A DNA stretch of 64,000 nucleotides from UBA7672 sp041398245. Its GTDB lineage: Bacteria > Pseudomonadota > Alphaproteobacteria > Caulobacterales > Hyphomonadaceae. The stretch spans positions 124,001 to 188,000 of the forward strand of contig JAWKVC010000004.1 in assembly GCA_041398245.1 (NCBI GenBank), read 5' to 3'. Shown one piece after another: positions 16,481-23,570 of the stretch; positions within the stretch are counted from its first letter, which is position 1, and the number at the start of each line of letters is the position of its first letter. Under the pieces are notes generated by a model, which did not search any database, had not been told where the DNA came from, and was given only the letters and a program-made list of their open reading frames with translations. Both the position numbers and the translations under genes were made by a program.

Positions 16481-16995
16481 CCGCCCCCGCGAACGCGCGA
16501 CGCCGCCGGCTTCAGGCTGGCCAGAAACTGCAGCACCTGCGCCTCAACGCGCGCGCACTCCAGCGCCGCCAACGCCTCAGGCGTATCGGCGGCGGCAAGC
16601 ATCGCCCACAGCTGGCCGCACGCCAGCCGCTGCGCCGGCGTCAGCGGCAAACGCCCGGCTTCATCCAGCAACAGCAGCAAGTCATGCACGCGCCGCAGTC
16701 GGCTGAACGCGTCGAATAGCGCGCGCGTCACGTCCGGATCATCCCGCCATGCGCGCCCGGCAAACATCCGCGTCGCGCGCTGTCCGGCGCCAAGGCAGTC
16801 ATAGACGATGCAACCGCCATAGCCGCGCGCTGCGCGCTCGCCATGGATCCGGCATGTCCCGCACGCCGACAGCATGGCGCACGCCTCCCCTGCCGGCTTG
16901 TCGTGCGCGAAGTGCTCCGAGCGGTCGAAGGCCAGCGCCACGCAGCACAGCGCGGCGCATTGCGCGCAATCGGCGCGCAGCGCAGTCCGGTCCAT
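16477..16995 (-). CDS. Cysteine-rich conserved protein (probable metal-binding)
   Basis: 172 residues from ATG 16995, which has GGAG 6 nt upstream; the frame extends to 17103 but that part is poorly conserved in style. The N-terminal half has a dense Cys array: DCAQCAALCCVALAF, DKPAGEACAMLSACGTCRIH, GYGGCIVYDCLGAGQ, then GRAWRDDP. I recall the same array at the N-terminus of actinobacterial pentapeptide-repeat proteins; here no pentapeptide repeats follow, only a Leu-rich helical C-terminus. Nine or so cysteines with His suggest Zn or Fe-S binding. Function unknown; cytoplasmic. Confidence 0.75.
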   Translation of the reverse strand: MDRTALRADCAQCAALCCVALAFDRSEHFAHDKPAGEACAMLSACGTCRIHGERAARGYGGCIVYDCLGAGQRATRMFAGRAWRDDPDVTRALFDAFSRLRRVHDLLLLLDEAGRLPLTPAQRLACGQLWAMLAAADTPEALAALECARVEAQVLQFLASLKPAASRVRGGG

Positions 16996-17184
16996 GACGA
17001 ACTCCGAAGGGCAAGGCTTCGCCCGCGCTGCGTTGGCAGACGTCCGGGCGGTCAGCAGATTGTCGGAAACAAAATCGCCGGCCCCTTCCGGGACCGGCGA
17101 CATTCAAGAGCTAGCAACCGCCCCGCCGGGCCGTCAAGCCTGCAGCCGGTATCCGCCATTCTCGGGCGTACGTCATCCTCCGGA

Positions 17185-17637
17185 TCAGTCGACCTTCATG
17201 GTGTAGACATGCAACGGATACCCACCGTCCGTCTCCCATCGCCCGCTTCCCAAAGGAATTTCGACAACTTCGAAAATCGGCATTTCGCGCAGCATCGCCT
17301 GTCCGCACTGGCCCAGGACGAGGACAAACGTTGCGGGTATTTCGGCATGGGACGGCGGAAATCCCGGGATGATCGACATCACCATGTCCGAAGACTTCCA
17401 GCTCAACAATCGCAGCTCGGGAGCGACCCATCCCCCTTGCGTCACATAGTCGGCGATGAAGCGGTAGACTTCCCTGTTTCGCTCCGGCTCGATCGCACGA
17501 TCATCGCAAACCAGTCGGCCGTTTCGGACAATGGAATTCGTTTTTGTCTCGTCAGCGACGGCAGGCGTCTGGGACGGCGTCGCGCACCCGGCCAGTAGCC
17601 CAGCAAACAGAACCAGCGATCTCCCGCGCTGGCCCAT
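17185..17637 (-). CDS. Putative lipoprotein of unknown function
   Basis: 150 residues with a signal and lipobox (LVLFAGLLAGC at about residue 18), so probably a lipid-anchored envelope protein. The mature part (IVRNGRLVCDDRAIEPERNREVYRF and later FVLVLGQCGQAMLREMPIFEV) is not recognised. It starts 1 nt after the stop of the response regulator gene on the same strand, so the two are likely co-transcribed. Base composition is less GC-rich than neighbouring genes. Confidence 0.65.
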   Translation of the reverse strand: MGQRGRSLVLFAGLLAGCATPSQTPAVADETKTNSIVRNGRLVCDDRAIEPERNREVYRFIADYVTQGGWVAPELRLLSWKSSDMVMSIIPGFPPSHAEIPATFVLVLGQCGQAMLREMPIFEVVEIPLGSGRWETDGGYPLHVYTMKVD

Positions 17638-17638
17638 C

Positions 17639-18325
17639 TTACGCCTGCAGCCGATACCCGCCGCTTTCGGTCAGCAGCAGCCGCGCATTGGCCGGATCGG
17701 GTTCGATCTTCTGGCGCAGGCGGTAGATGTGCGTCTCCAGCGTGTGCGTGGTGACGTTGGCGTTGTAGCCCCACACCTCGCTCAGAAGCTCCTCGCGCCC
17801 GACCGGCTTGCCGCCCGCGCGATAGAGATATTTCAGGATGTTCGTCTCCTTCTCTGTGAGACGGATCTTCTTTTCCTTCTCATCGATCAGCAGCTTCGCC
17901 GCCGGACGGAATTCATACGGGCCCAGCCGGAAGGTCGCATCCTCGCTCTGCTCGAACGTGCGCAAGTGCGCCCGCACGCGCGCCAGCAGCACGGAAAACT
18001 TGAACGGCTTGGTGACGTAGTCATTGGCGCCCGAATCGAGCCCGAGGATCGCATCCGCATCCGTCGCCTGCCCCGTCAGCATCACGATCGGCGCGGCGAT
18101 GCCGTGCTTGCGCATCAGCTTGCAGGCGTCGCGCCCGTCCATGTCTGGCAGCTCGACATCAAGAATGACGAGATCGGCTCGCGCCTCCTCCGCCTTCTTG
18201 ATGCCTTCGCCGGCGGATGCGGCGTGCTCGACGCGGAATCCCTCATGCAGCTCGAACTGCTCGGCCAGAGCCTCGCGCAGGTCCTGATCGTCGTCGACCA
18301 GAAGGATGGTCTTGGCGGCGGTCAT
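17639..18325 (-). CDS. OmpR/PhoB-family response regulator
   Basis: A 228-residue DNA-binding regulator. The receiver (1-120) has acidic residues DDD11-13, phospho-acceptor Asp56 (LVILDVELPDMDG) and Lys107 (VTKPF). The winged-helix effector (about 130-228) has the recognition region RAGGKPVGREELLSEVWGY then THTLETHIYRLRQKIEPDP, as in OmpR/PhoB. No partner kinase gene adjoins it; the divergent gene encodes an L,D-transpeptidase-like protein and the downstream gene a lipoprotein, so an envelope-related regulon is conceivable. Confidence 0.92.
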   Translation of the reverse strand: MTAAKTILLVDDDQDLREALAEQFELHEGFRVEHAASAGEGIKKAEEARADLVILDVELPDMDGRDACKLMRKHGIAAPIVMLTGQATDADAILGLDSGANDYVTKPFKFSVLLARVRAHLRTFEQSEDATFRLGPYEFRPAAKLLIDEKEKKIRLTEKETNILKYLYRAGGKPVGREELLSEVWGYNANVTTHTLETHIYRLRQKIEPDPANARLLLTESGGYRLQA

Positions 18326-18435
18326 CTCGTCGGCGTCTCCGGTCCCGTGTCTTCTGTTCTATATTTGATGCGGGGCATACCAAGTCTAGGTTGTACGGAC
18401 CAGCCGAGGAAGCCATCACGAAGCGGACAGGCCGC

Positions 18436-18960
18436 ATGCCTCAATCAGGGCCCACCTCCCCGTTCAACGCTGAAAGCGCCGGAATCCTGCGATGGCCGGG
18501 CGGCGAGGCCCGCTGCGCGCTGGGCAGAAGCGGCGTTACGCCGGCCGCGGCCAAGCGCGAGGGCGATGGCGCCTCTCCGCTGGGGCTCTGGCCCATGCGC
18601 CAGGTGTTCTGGCGGCCCGACCGGCTGGAAAGGCCTGAAACCGGCCTTCCTGCCGATCCGCTGATTCCCGAGGGCGGCTGGTGCGATGATCCGGCCAGCC
18701 CCTTCTACAACCGCCCTGTCGTCCTGCCCTTTCCGATGAGCCACGAAAAACTCTGGCGCGAGGACCATGTCTACGACGTCATAGTCGTGCTCGGGTACAA
18801 CGACGATCCGCCCGTCCCCGGCTTTGGCAGCGCGATCTTTCTGCATGTGGCGAGGCCTGACTATTCAGCGACCGAAGGCTGCATCGCCTGCGCCCTGCCA
18901 GACCTGCTGGCGTTGCTGAAATCAGCCCGTCTGGGCGACGCGCTGGAAATTGTGAGCTAG
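18436..18960 (+). CDS. L,D-transpeptidase (YkuD)-like protein
   Basis: 174 residues from ATG 18436. The features WPGGEARCALGRSGVTPAAAKREGDGASPLG, GLPADPLIPEGGWCDDPASPFYNRPV, YDVIVVLGYNDDPPVPGFGSAIFLH and TEGCIACALPDLLALL match the short L,D-transpeptidase-like family widespread in Alphaproteobacteria, with catalytic His in IFLH and Cys in EGC. No signal peptide is visible, as is common in this group. It probably acts on peptidoglycan or a related cross-link; the specific reaction is not known. Divergent from the response regulator, sharing a 110-nt promoter region. Confidence 0.82.
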   Translation: MPQSGPTSPFNAESAGILRWPGGEARCALGRSGVTPAAAKREGDGASPLGLWPMRQVFWRPDRLERPETGLPADPLIPEGGWCDDPASPFYNRPVVLPFPMSHEKLWREDHVYDVIVVLGYNDDPPVPGFGSAIFLHVARPDYSATEGCIACALPDLLALLKSARLGDALEIVS

Positions 18961-19023
18961 CCGCACTGGCCTTCCCCCACGCCAAATCGACAAGCGCCGC
19001 GGCGCCCGCTAACACCTGCGTCC

Positions 19024-19719
19024 ATGACAAGCACAACGCCAGACTCGACCACCGCCGCCTCGCGCAACACCGTCTTCACCCTGTTCTTCGTCCTCGCCGC
19101 CATCGTGGCGATGTCCCATCTCGCGAACGACTGGGTGAAGCTCGCCGATCCCGGCGGCCTCGTCTGGAAGGCGGCCGGCATCGTCATGCTCGGCCTCTAC
19201 GCCCTCAGCCAGCGTTCCTGGATCGCCGGCTCCGGCCTGCTCTTCTGTGCACTGGGCGACGTGCTGCTCGAGATCGTCTTTGTCTATGGCATGGCCGCCT
19301 TCGCCGTCGGCCACATCTTCTACATCGCCGCCTTCGCCGAATGGGGCCGCGTGCTGGGCCTCAACAAGCGCGACTTCCCGGTCGTCATCATTGTGCTGCT
19401 GATCTCGGCGGCGCTGCTGGTCTGGCTTCTGCCCGGCATGGGCGACCTCACGATTCCGGCGCTAGGCTATCAGGCGATCATCACCGTGATGGTGTGCTCG
19501 GCCTTCGTGGTGAAGGCGCCGATGCTGGCGCGGCTGGGCGCCGTGATCTTCATGCTGTCCGACACGCTGATCGCCGCCGGCAAGTTCGCCGACGCCGACA
19601 TCCCGCCGGGCTCGGTCTGGATCACCTATGCCGGCGCGCAGATCATGATCGCCTGGGGCATGAGCCGCATCGCCCCCTTCCGCGACCGCGCCAAACGACA
19701 GGCGGCCAGCGCCGCCTGA
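19024..19719 (+). CDS. YhhN-family membrane protein (lysoplasmalogenase-like)
   Basis: 231 residues with about seven or eight hydrophobic segments: TVFTLFFVLAAIVAMSHL, AAGIVMLGLYAL, GSGLLFCALGDVLLE, MAAFAVGHIFYIAAFAEWG, VVIIVLLISAALLVWLLPGM and later helices, ending AGAQIMIAWGMSR. The conserved block LLFCALGDVLLE and FMLSDTLIA belong to YhhN/TMEM86, whose animal members hydrolyse lysoplasmalogens. In bacteria the substrate is less clear. Monocistronic as far as can be seen. Confidence 0.85.
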   Translation: MTSTTPDSTTAASRNTVFTLFFVLAAIVAMSHLANDWVKLADPGGLVWKAAGIVMLGLYALSQRSWIAGSGLLFCALGDVLLEIVFVYGMAAFAVGHIFYIAAFAEWGRVLGLNKRDFPVVIIVLLISAALLVWLLPGMGDLTIPALGYQAIITVMVCSAFVVKAPMLARLGAVIFMLSDTLIAAGKFADADIPPGSVWITYAGAQIMIAWGMSRIAPFRDRAKRQAASAA

Positions 19720-20005
19720 GCCGACAACTTTCAGAGCCGCGCCATGAGAGCCCGGCTCTTCGCCCGAGGCCATGGTCGTCGGGAAAGAAGCGTTAATCCA
19801 AAAATCTTTCCTCCCCTGTGAGGGATCGGCGGCTTCGGTGCGTACGCCAAGCAGGGGGCCGCTGTCTGGCCCGTTGCTAACGGAACTTCGGCCCGCTCAG
19901 GGCCGGGATCGGGGCGTATTGCTCGACCTGCATTGCCCGGGAGCCGGACCGGCTCGGCCGGATGTCTTCGTCGCGATGATCATCCACGCAGGGCGGAGCT
20001 AGGCG

Positions 20006-20752
20006 ATGTCTCTGGTTTCGCGTGTTGTCGGTGCGGTTCGCTGGCGTGCCGAGCGCGCCCGCCAGAAGCTGCGGTGGCAAGCCTTCCCGCCGCTGGTTCG
20101 CCAGTTATGGACGCGGATACAGACCGAGAACCTGTCGTATCTGCATGACGCACAGATGCGACAGTTGATACGGAGCGTCCTCGACACGGCCGGCAGCGGT
20201 GGACTGATTATCGAGGCGGGATGCGCCCGCGGAGGCTCATCGATACTGATGTGCGCAGCAAAGTCTGTTGCGCGACCGCTCAGGGTCTACGACGTCTTCG
20301 ACATGATCCCACCGCCTGCGGACAATGATGGCGAGGACATGAAGCAGCGATATGCCGAAATAGCGTCCGGGTCAGCGGTCGGTCTCGGCGGCACGAAATA
20401 CTATCTCTACGAGGAGGATCTCCACGGCGTTGTGAAAGAGAATTTCCAGCGGCTCGGCTTCCCCATCGCGGATCACAACGTCCAGCTGATCAAGGGCAAG
20501 GTGCAGGATACGCTTGCCGTCGATGAACCGGTGGCGCTCGCCCATATCGACGTCGACTGGTTCGAGCCGGTCACCGCCTGCCTCGAGCGTATCATGCCCC
20601 GTCTCATCGTCGGCGGCTCGGTCGCCATCCATGCCTATCTGGACTGGTCTGGCTCGAGAAAGGCCGTTGACGACTACTTTGACCGGAATGGCCGCGACGG
20701 CCTCGCCTTCGATACGTCCGCCGGGCACATGATGATCACGCGGGTCAGGTAA
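20006..20752 (+). CDS. TylF/MycF-type SAM-dependent O-methyltransferase
   Basis: 248 residues. An N-terminal basic helix is followed by GLIIEAGCARGGSSILMCAA (SAM-binding motif I, with Glu in place of the usual Asp), LRVYDVFDMIPPP, HVDW-like block ALAHIDVDWFEPVTACLERIMPRL (metal-binding Asp residues) and AVDDYF. This is the TylF/MycF macrocin O-methyltransferase family, often associated with polysaccharide or natural-product decoration. The natural substrate is unknown; no biosynthetic cluster adjoins it. Codon use looks somewhat less GC-extreme than nearby housekeeping genes. Confidence 0.82.
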   Translation: MSLVSRVVGAVRWRAERARQKLRWQAFPPLVRQLWTRIQTENLSYLHDAQMRQLIRSVLDTAGSGGLIIEAGCARGGSSILMCAAKSVARPLRVYDVFDMIPPPADNDGEDMKQRYAEIASGSAVGLGGTKYYLYEEDLHGVVKENFQRLGFPIADHNVQLIKGKVQDTLAVDEPVALAHIDVDWFEPVTACLERIMPRLIVGGSVAIHAYLDWSGSRKAVDDYFDRNGRDGLAFDTSAGHMMITRVR

Positions 20753-20789
20753 GCCCGGACAGAAGCGCAATGAGACAGCGGGAAACACC

Positions 20790-21365
20790 CTAGCCGTCTT
20801 CAGCGGCCGCATCACCGCCCAGGATATCGGCCAGACGTTTCCGTGCGCGGTGAACGCGGGTCTCGACCGCCTTCGCGCTGATCCCGAGCGCCCGGCCTGC
20901 GGCCTCATGCGAAAGGCCTTCGAAGGCCGTCAGCAGCAAGGGCTCCTTGAGCTGGCTGGGCAAGGCGGCGATCGCCCTGTCGAGGCGCGTCAGTGCGAGC
21001 TGATCCTCCTCGCCGCCGGAAGCTGCGTCGGGCGGCTCGGGGACGACATCAAGCGAGGCCGCTCCGTAGAAGAAGCGCCGCACAGCGCGGCGCCGTCCCC
21101 AGTCACGGCACTTGTTGAGCGCGATCCGCCGCATCCACAGTTCAACGGGCCGCGAGGAATCGAAACGCCCCATGGCCTGCCAGGCGGAGACGAATGTCTC
21201 CTGGAGCAGATCGTAGGCCTCGTCGGCGTCGCCAACATATCTGCGGATGAAGCGGTAGAGCTTTTCCTGATAGCGCCTGATGATGCAGTTGAATGCATCG
21301 CGGTCGCCTCCGGCGGCCCGCCGCGCAAGGGCCGCGTCGCTATCGGCAGACACGCCCCCTGTCAT
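20790..21365 (-). CDS. ECF sigma factor, CnrH-like
   Basis: A 191-residue extracytoplasmic-function sigma factor. Region 2 (RDAFNCIIRRYQEKLYRFIRRYVGDADEAYDLLQETFVSAWQAMGRFD) and region 4 (LPSQLKEPLLLTAFEGLSHEAAGRALGISAKAVETRVHRARKRL) are intact. It is the last gene of a three-gene operon whose members overlap by ATGA, in the order and sizes of cnrY-cnrX-cnrH: a small membrane protein, a periplasmic metal-sensor-like protein, then the sigma factor. It should direct RNA polymerase to its own operon and others when the periplasmic signal releases it. Confidence 0.92.
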   Translation of the reverse strand: MTGGVSADSDAALARRAAGGDRDAFNCIIRRYQEKLYRFIRRYVGDADEAYDLLQETFVSAWQAMGRFDSSRPVELWMRRIALNKCRDWGRRRAVRRFFYGAASLDVVPEPPDAASGGEEDQLALTRLDRAIAALPSQLKEPLLLTAFEGLSHEAAGRALGISAKAVETRVHRARKRLADILGGDAAAEDG

Positions 21366-21805
21366 CTTGCATTGGATGTCAGCGCTTCACTGATCTTTTC
21401 ATCAAAGTGCTCGCGTTGTTCGGGCGTCAGTATGGCGCGCATGGCAAACACGTGATCGATCGTCGCCGCCTGAAGGTCTCCCATTGCGTCATGGAAGTGA
21501 TGAACGGCGGCTTCGACTTCCGGTCCCGCTATCTCGCTGACGCGGATCGCGGCCGCCAGTTCCGCATTGGCCTTCTGCATCTCCGCTTCCAGTGTCTGGC
21601 GGCGCTGGGCGAACGTCGCTTCGACAACGGAAAGCCTGTCTTCCTGCTCGGCCGACAGACTCAGTCTCTCATGCACCATGGCATGAAGGGGGCTCTTCGA
21701 CGCTGGTTCGGGAACAAGGAACCGCGCCCCGACCCAGATGCCGGCGACGCCTGCGGCGAAGGCAAGCAACATGGTAACAAGCGCGCCGGCGAGCGAAATC
21801 TTCAC
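21362..21805 (-). CDS. CnrX-like periplasmic sensor (Metal_resist type)
   Basis: 147 residues: a membrane anchor (7-31, GALVTMLLAFAAGVAGIWVGARFLV) then an all-helical periplasmic domain, LHAMVHERLSLSAEQEDRL, VEATFAQRRQTLEAEMQKANAELAAAI, ending MRAILTPEQREHFDEKI. This pattern (H-x-x-LxLSxxQ, long helical hairpin, LTPEQR) is that of the CnrX/heavy-metal resistance family, whose CnrX member binds Ni or Co and inactivates CnrY. Histidines are present in LHAMVHERL and VHHFHDAM but the ligand set is not proven. Overlaps both neighbours by 4 nt. Confidence 0.82.
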   Translation of the reverse strand: MKISLAGALVTMLLAFAAGVAGIWVGARFLVPEPASKSPLHAMVHERLSLSAEQEDRLSVVEATFAQRRQTLEAEMQKANAELAAAIRVSEIAGPEVEAAVHHFHDAMGDLQAATIDHVFAMRAILTPEQREHFDEKISEALTSNAR

Positions 21806-22080
21806 CCGCCCGACTCCAGCAGCGTCGATGGCGCAAGGCTCGACCAGTCCGAGAACGGCGTCTGTTGCCGTGTGTCTCTGGCGCCCTCAAGAGACGCGCT
21901 CACAAGAAAGCCGCCGATAGCGACCATCAAGACGGCGGCCGCCCTGACGCTCCACATCTGCGCCTGCATGGAAGCTTGTGAATGCAGTCTGGCCTCAACG
22001 TCCGCCGCAACGCCATCGAGCGGCTTGTCGAGCGGTTCCTGCTTCAGCTTCGCCATCAGATCGTCGAGCGCGTCGGGCAT
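21802..22080 (-). CDS. Small membrane protein, probable anti-sigma factor (CnrY position)
   Basis: 92 residues from ATG 22080, with GGAG 6 nt upstream; a GTG at 22092 is the alternative. The N-terminal cytoplasmic half (MPDALDDLMAKLKQEPLDKPLDGVAADVEARL) is followed by one membrane helix (VRAAAVLMVAIGGFLVSASLEGA) and a short periplasmic tail. Size, topology, first place in the operon and a downstream CnrX-like and ECF sigma gene fit an anti-sigma of the CnrY type. The VxAxVEARL segment resembles the sigma-binding helix. Sequence identity is too low to name with certainty. Confidence 0.7.
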   Translation of the reverse strand: MPDALDDLMAKLKQEPLDKPLDGVAADVEARLHSQASMQAQMWSVRAAAVLMVAIGGFLVSASLEGARDTRQQTPFSDWSSLAPSTLLESGG

Positions 22081-22346
22081 TCCGGACTCCACTGGGGTTT
22101 GCCCTTAGGCATGGCGCTCGAAGCCGAGGCCATTGGCATAGGAACTGGATAGGCGCAGCCAATCACGGAAGCAAAGGGGCTTTCTCAGCGCGGTTGTTGA
22201 ATTGTTGGTGTTTGCCAGCGCCGCGCGCTCAACCCGGAGGCGATCCCGCCGCAGTGCGTGTTGGTCTGGCGAGAACGCGAGGGGCATGCGCCCTTGCCGC
22301 CGGGTGTCACGGGTCTATCCTCTCCCTCAGCGTAAGGGAGGTCGCC

Positions 22347-22622
22347 ATGAGCGATGCTGTCGGGCCCGGCGATCTGGTTCTCTGCGTCAATGCCGCGCCC
22401 AACCATGTCACGGGAGAGCCGGTGCCGCTGGTCGCCGGCGAGTCCTATCGCGTCATCGAGGTGATGGACTTCGCCTGCCCGTGCGGGCGCTCCGACGCCC
22501 TGCTGGACGTTGGCGTCGGCTTCGCCTGGTGCCAGACGCGCTTCCGCCTCCTGCCCAAGCCCCGCTTCGAAGCAAAGACACGCAGCGCGCCCGCGCCGAA
22601 GGAAAAGTTGAAGGTGCGCTGA
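22347..22622 (+). CDS. Small hypothetical protein
   Basis: 91 residues from ATG 22347, with a good GGGAGG upstream. The protein (MSDAVGPGDLVLCVNAAPNH, then SYRVIEVMDFACPCGRSDALLDVGVGFAWCQTRFRLLPKP) has an SH3-like small beta-barrel flavour at the start and a C-x-C plus Cys set. A basic tail (EKLKVR) ends it. The family is unknown to me. It is on the opposite strand from the CnrYXH-like operon and convergent with the SRPBCC gene. Confidence 0.6.
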   Translation: MSDAVGPGDLVLCVNAAPNHVTGEPVPLVAGESYRVIEVMDFACPCGRSDALLDVGVGFAWCQTRFRLLPKPRFEAKTRSAPAPKEKLKVR

Positions 22623-22635
22623 GCCTCCCGCGCAC

Positions 22636-23133
22636 CTACGCCGTGCGCGCGGCCAGATGGCCGGCCAGCTTGTCGAGCGTCTGATAGCCGAACTCCACAG
22701 CGCCAAAGCCGGTGGCCGCCTCCCGCCGCGCGCGCGTCGGATGCATCTGGCGCAGGGTAAGCACCGTCTTGCCGTCCGTTTGCGCATCGAATGTCAGCAG
22801 CATGCGGAACTTGCCCGGATCATCGTCCTTGTCGGAGCCGTGATCGACCTCGATCAGATAGGGCCGCTCGATGCGCAGAAAGGTCATCCGGTTGTCATAG
22901 CGCACATCCGCGCCGACCATGTCGAACCGCCACACGCCGCCTTCGCGGATGTCGATCTCATGCGTCTCGATCGCGAGGCCCTTCGGGCCGAACCAGAGCA
23001 CGATCTGCTCGGGATCGGTCCACGCATCGAACACGCTTTCGCGCGGCGCATCGATGACGCGGGAGAGGACGATCTCGCGATCGAGCGGCCAGTCCGCCCA
23101 GGCCGAGCCTACGCGTGCGGAGCTGTCGGTCAT
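22636..23133 (-). CDS. SRPBCC/AHSA1-domain protein
   Basis: 165 residues from ATG 23133, overlapping the ArsR gene stop by ATGA. The START-like fold is shown by LSRVIDAPRESVFDAWTDPEQIVLWFGPKG, EIDIREGGVWRFDM and the C-terminal LDKLAGHLA. In many Proteobacteria an ArsR regulator is followed by exactly such an AHSA1/CalC-type protein; the pair is often annotated as a toxin-resistance or stress unit, but the ligand is rarely known. Cytoplasmic. Confidence 0.88.
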   Translation of the reverse strand: MTDSSARVGSAWADWPLDREIVLSRVIDAPRESVFDAWTDPEQIVLWFGPKGLAIETHEIDIREGGVWRFDMVGADVRYDNRMTFLRIERPYLIEVDHGSDKDDDPGKFRMLLTFDAQTDGKTVLTLRQMHPTRARREAATGFGAVEFGYQTLDKLAGHLAARTA

Positions 23134-23471
23134 TGTGACGTGTCCTTCTTCCTGCGCGCCAGATGGGCCTCCAGCCGGTCGAGCCGGCCTTCCCACGCCG
23201 CGATGTGTTGGCGCAGCCAGTCATCAGCGCCCTGCAGCGCCTTGGGGCTGAGCGAGCATGTTCGCACACGGCCTGATTTTTCAGACGACACGAGGCCGCC
23301 GCGTTCCAGCACGCGAATGTGCTTCAGCAGTGTCGGCAGCCCGATCGCGAACGGTTCGGCAAGTTCGCCAACCGTGGCGTCGCCGCTGCACAGACGGGCC
23401 ACGATCGCGCGCCGCGTCGGATCGGCCAGCGCCGTGAAGGCAAGGTTCAGTCGCTGCTCATGGTTTGCCAT
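23130..23471 (-). CDS. ArsR-family winged-helix regulator
   Basis: 113 residues. The helix-turn-helix core is FTALADPTRRAIVARLCSGDATVGELAEPFAIGLPTLLKHIRVLERGGLV, followed by the wing EKSGRVRTCSLSPKAL and a helical dimerisation end (WLRQHIAAWEGRLDRLEAHL). No clear metal-binding Cys pair in the recognition helix is seen, which suits the ArsR-SRPBCC type rather than arsenic sensing. It is first in the operon and probably autoregulates it. Confidence 0.9.
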   Translation of the reverse strand: MANHEQRLNLAFTALADPTRRAIVARLCSGDATVGELAEPFAIGLPTLLKHIRVLERGGLVSSEKSGRVRTCSLSPKALQGADDWLRQHIAAWEGRLDRLEAHLARRKKDTSQ

Positions 23472-23570
23472 GTGGCGAACTAATTCGACACGCGCTCACG
23501 TGTCAAGAACAGTTTTCCACTTGGCAAACTTTATGGCGCTGCGCCTCTCAGGCAGAGAAGCGCCCGCGGA

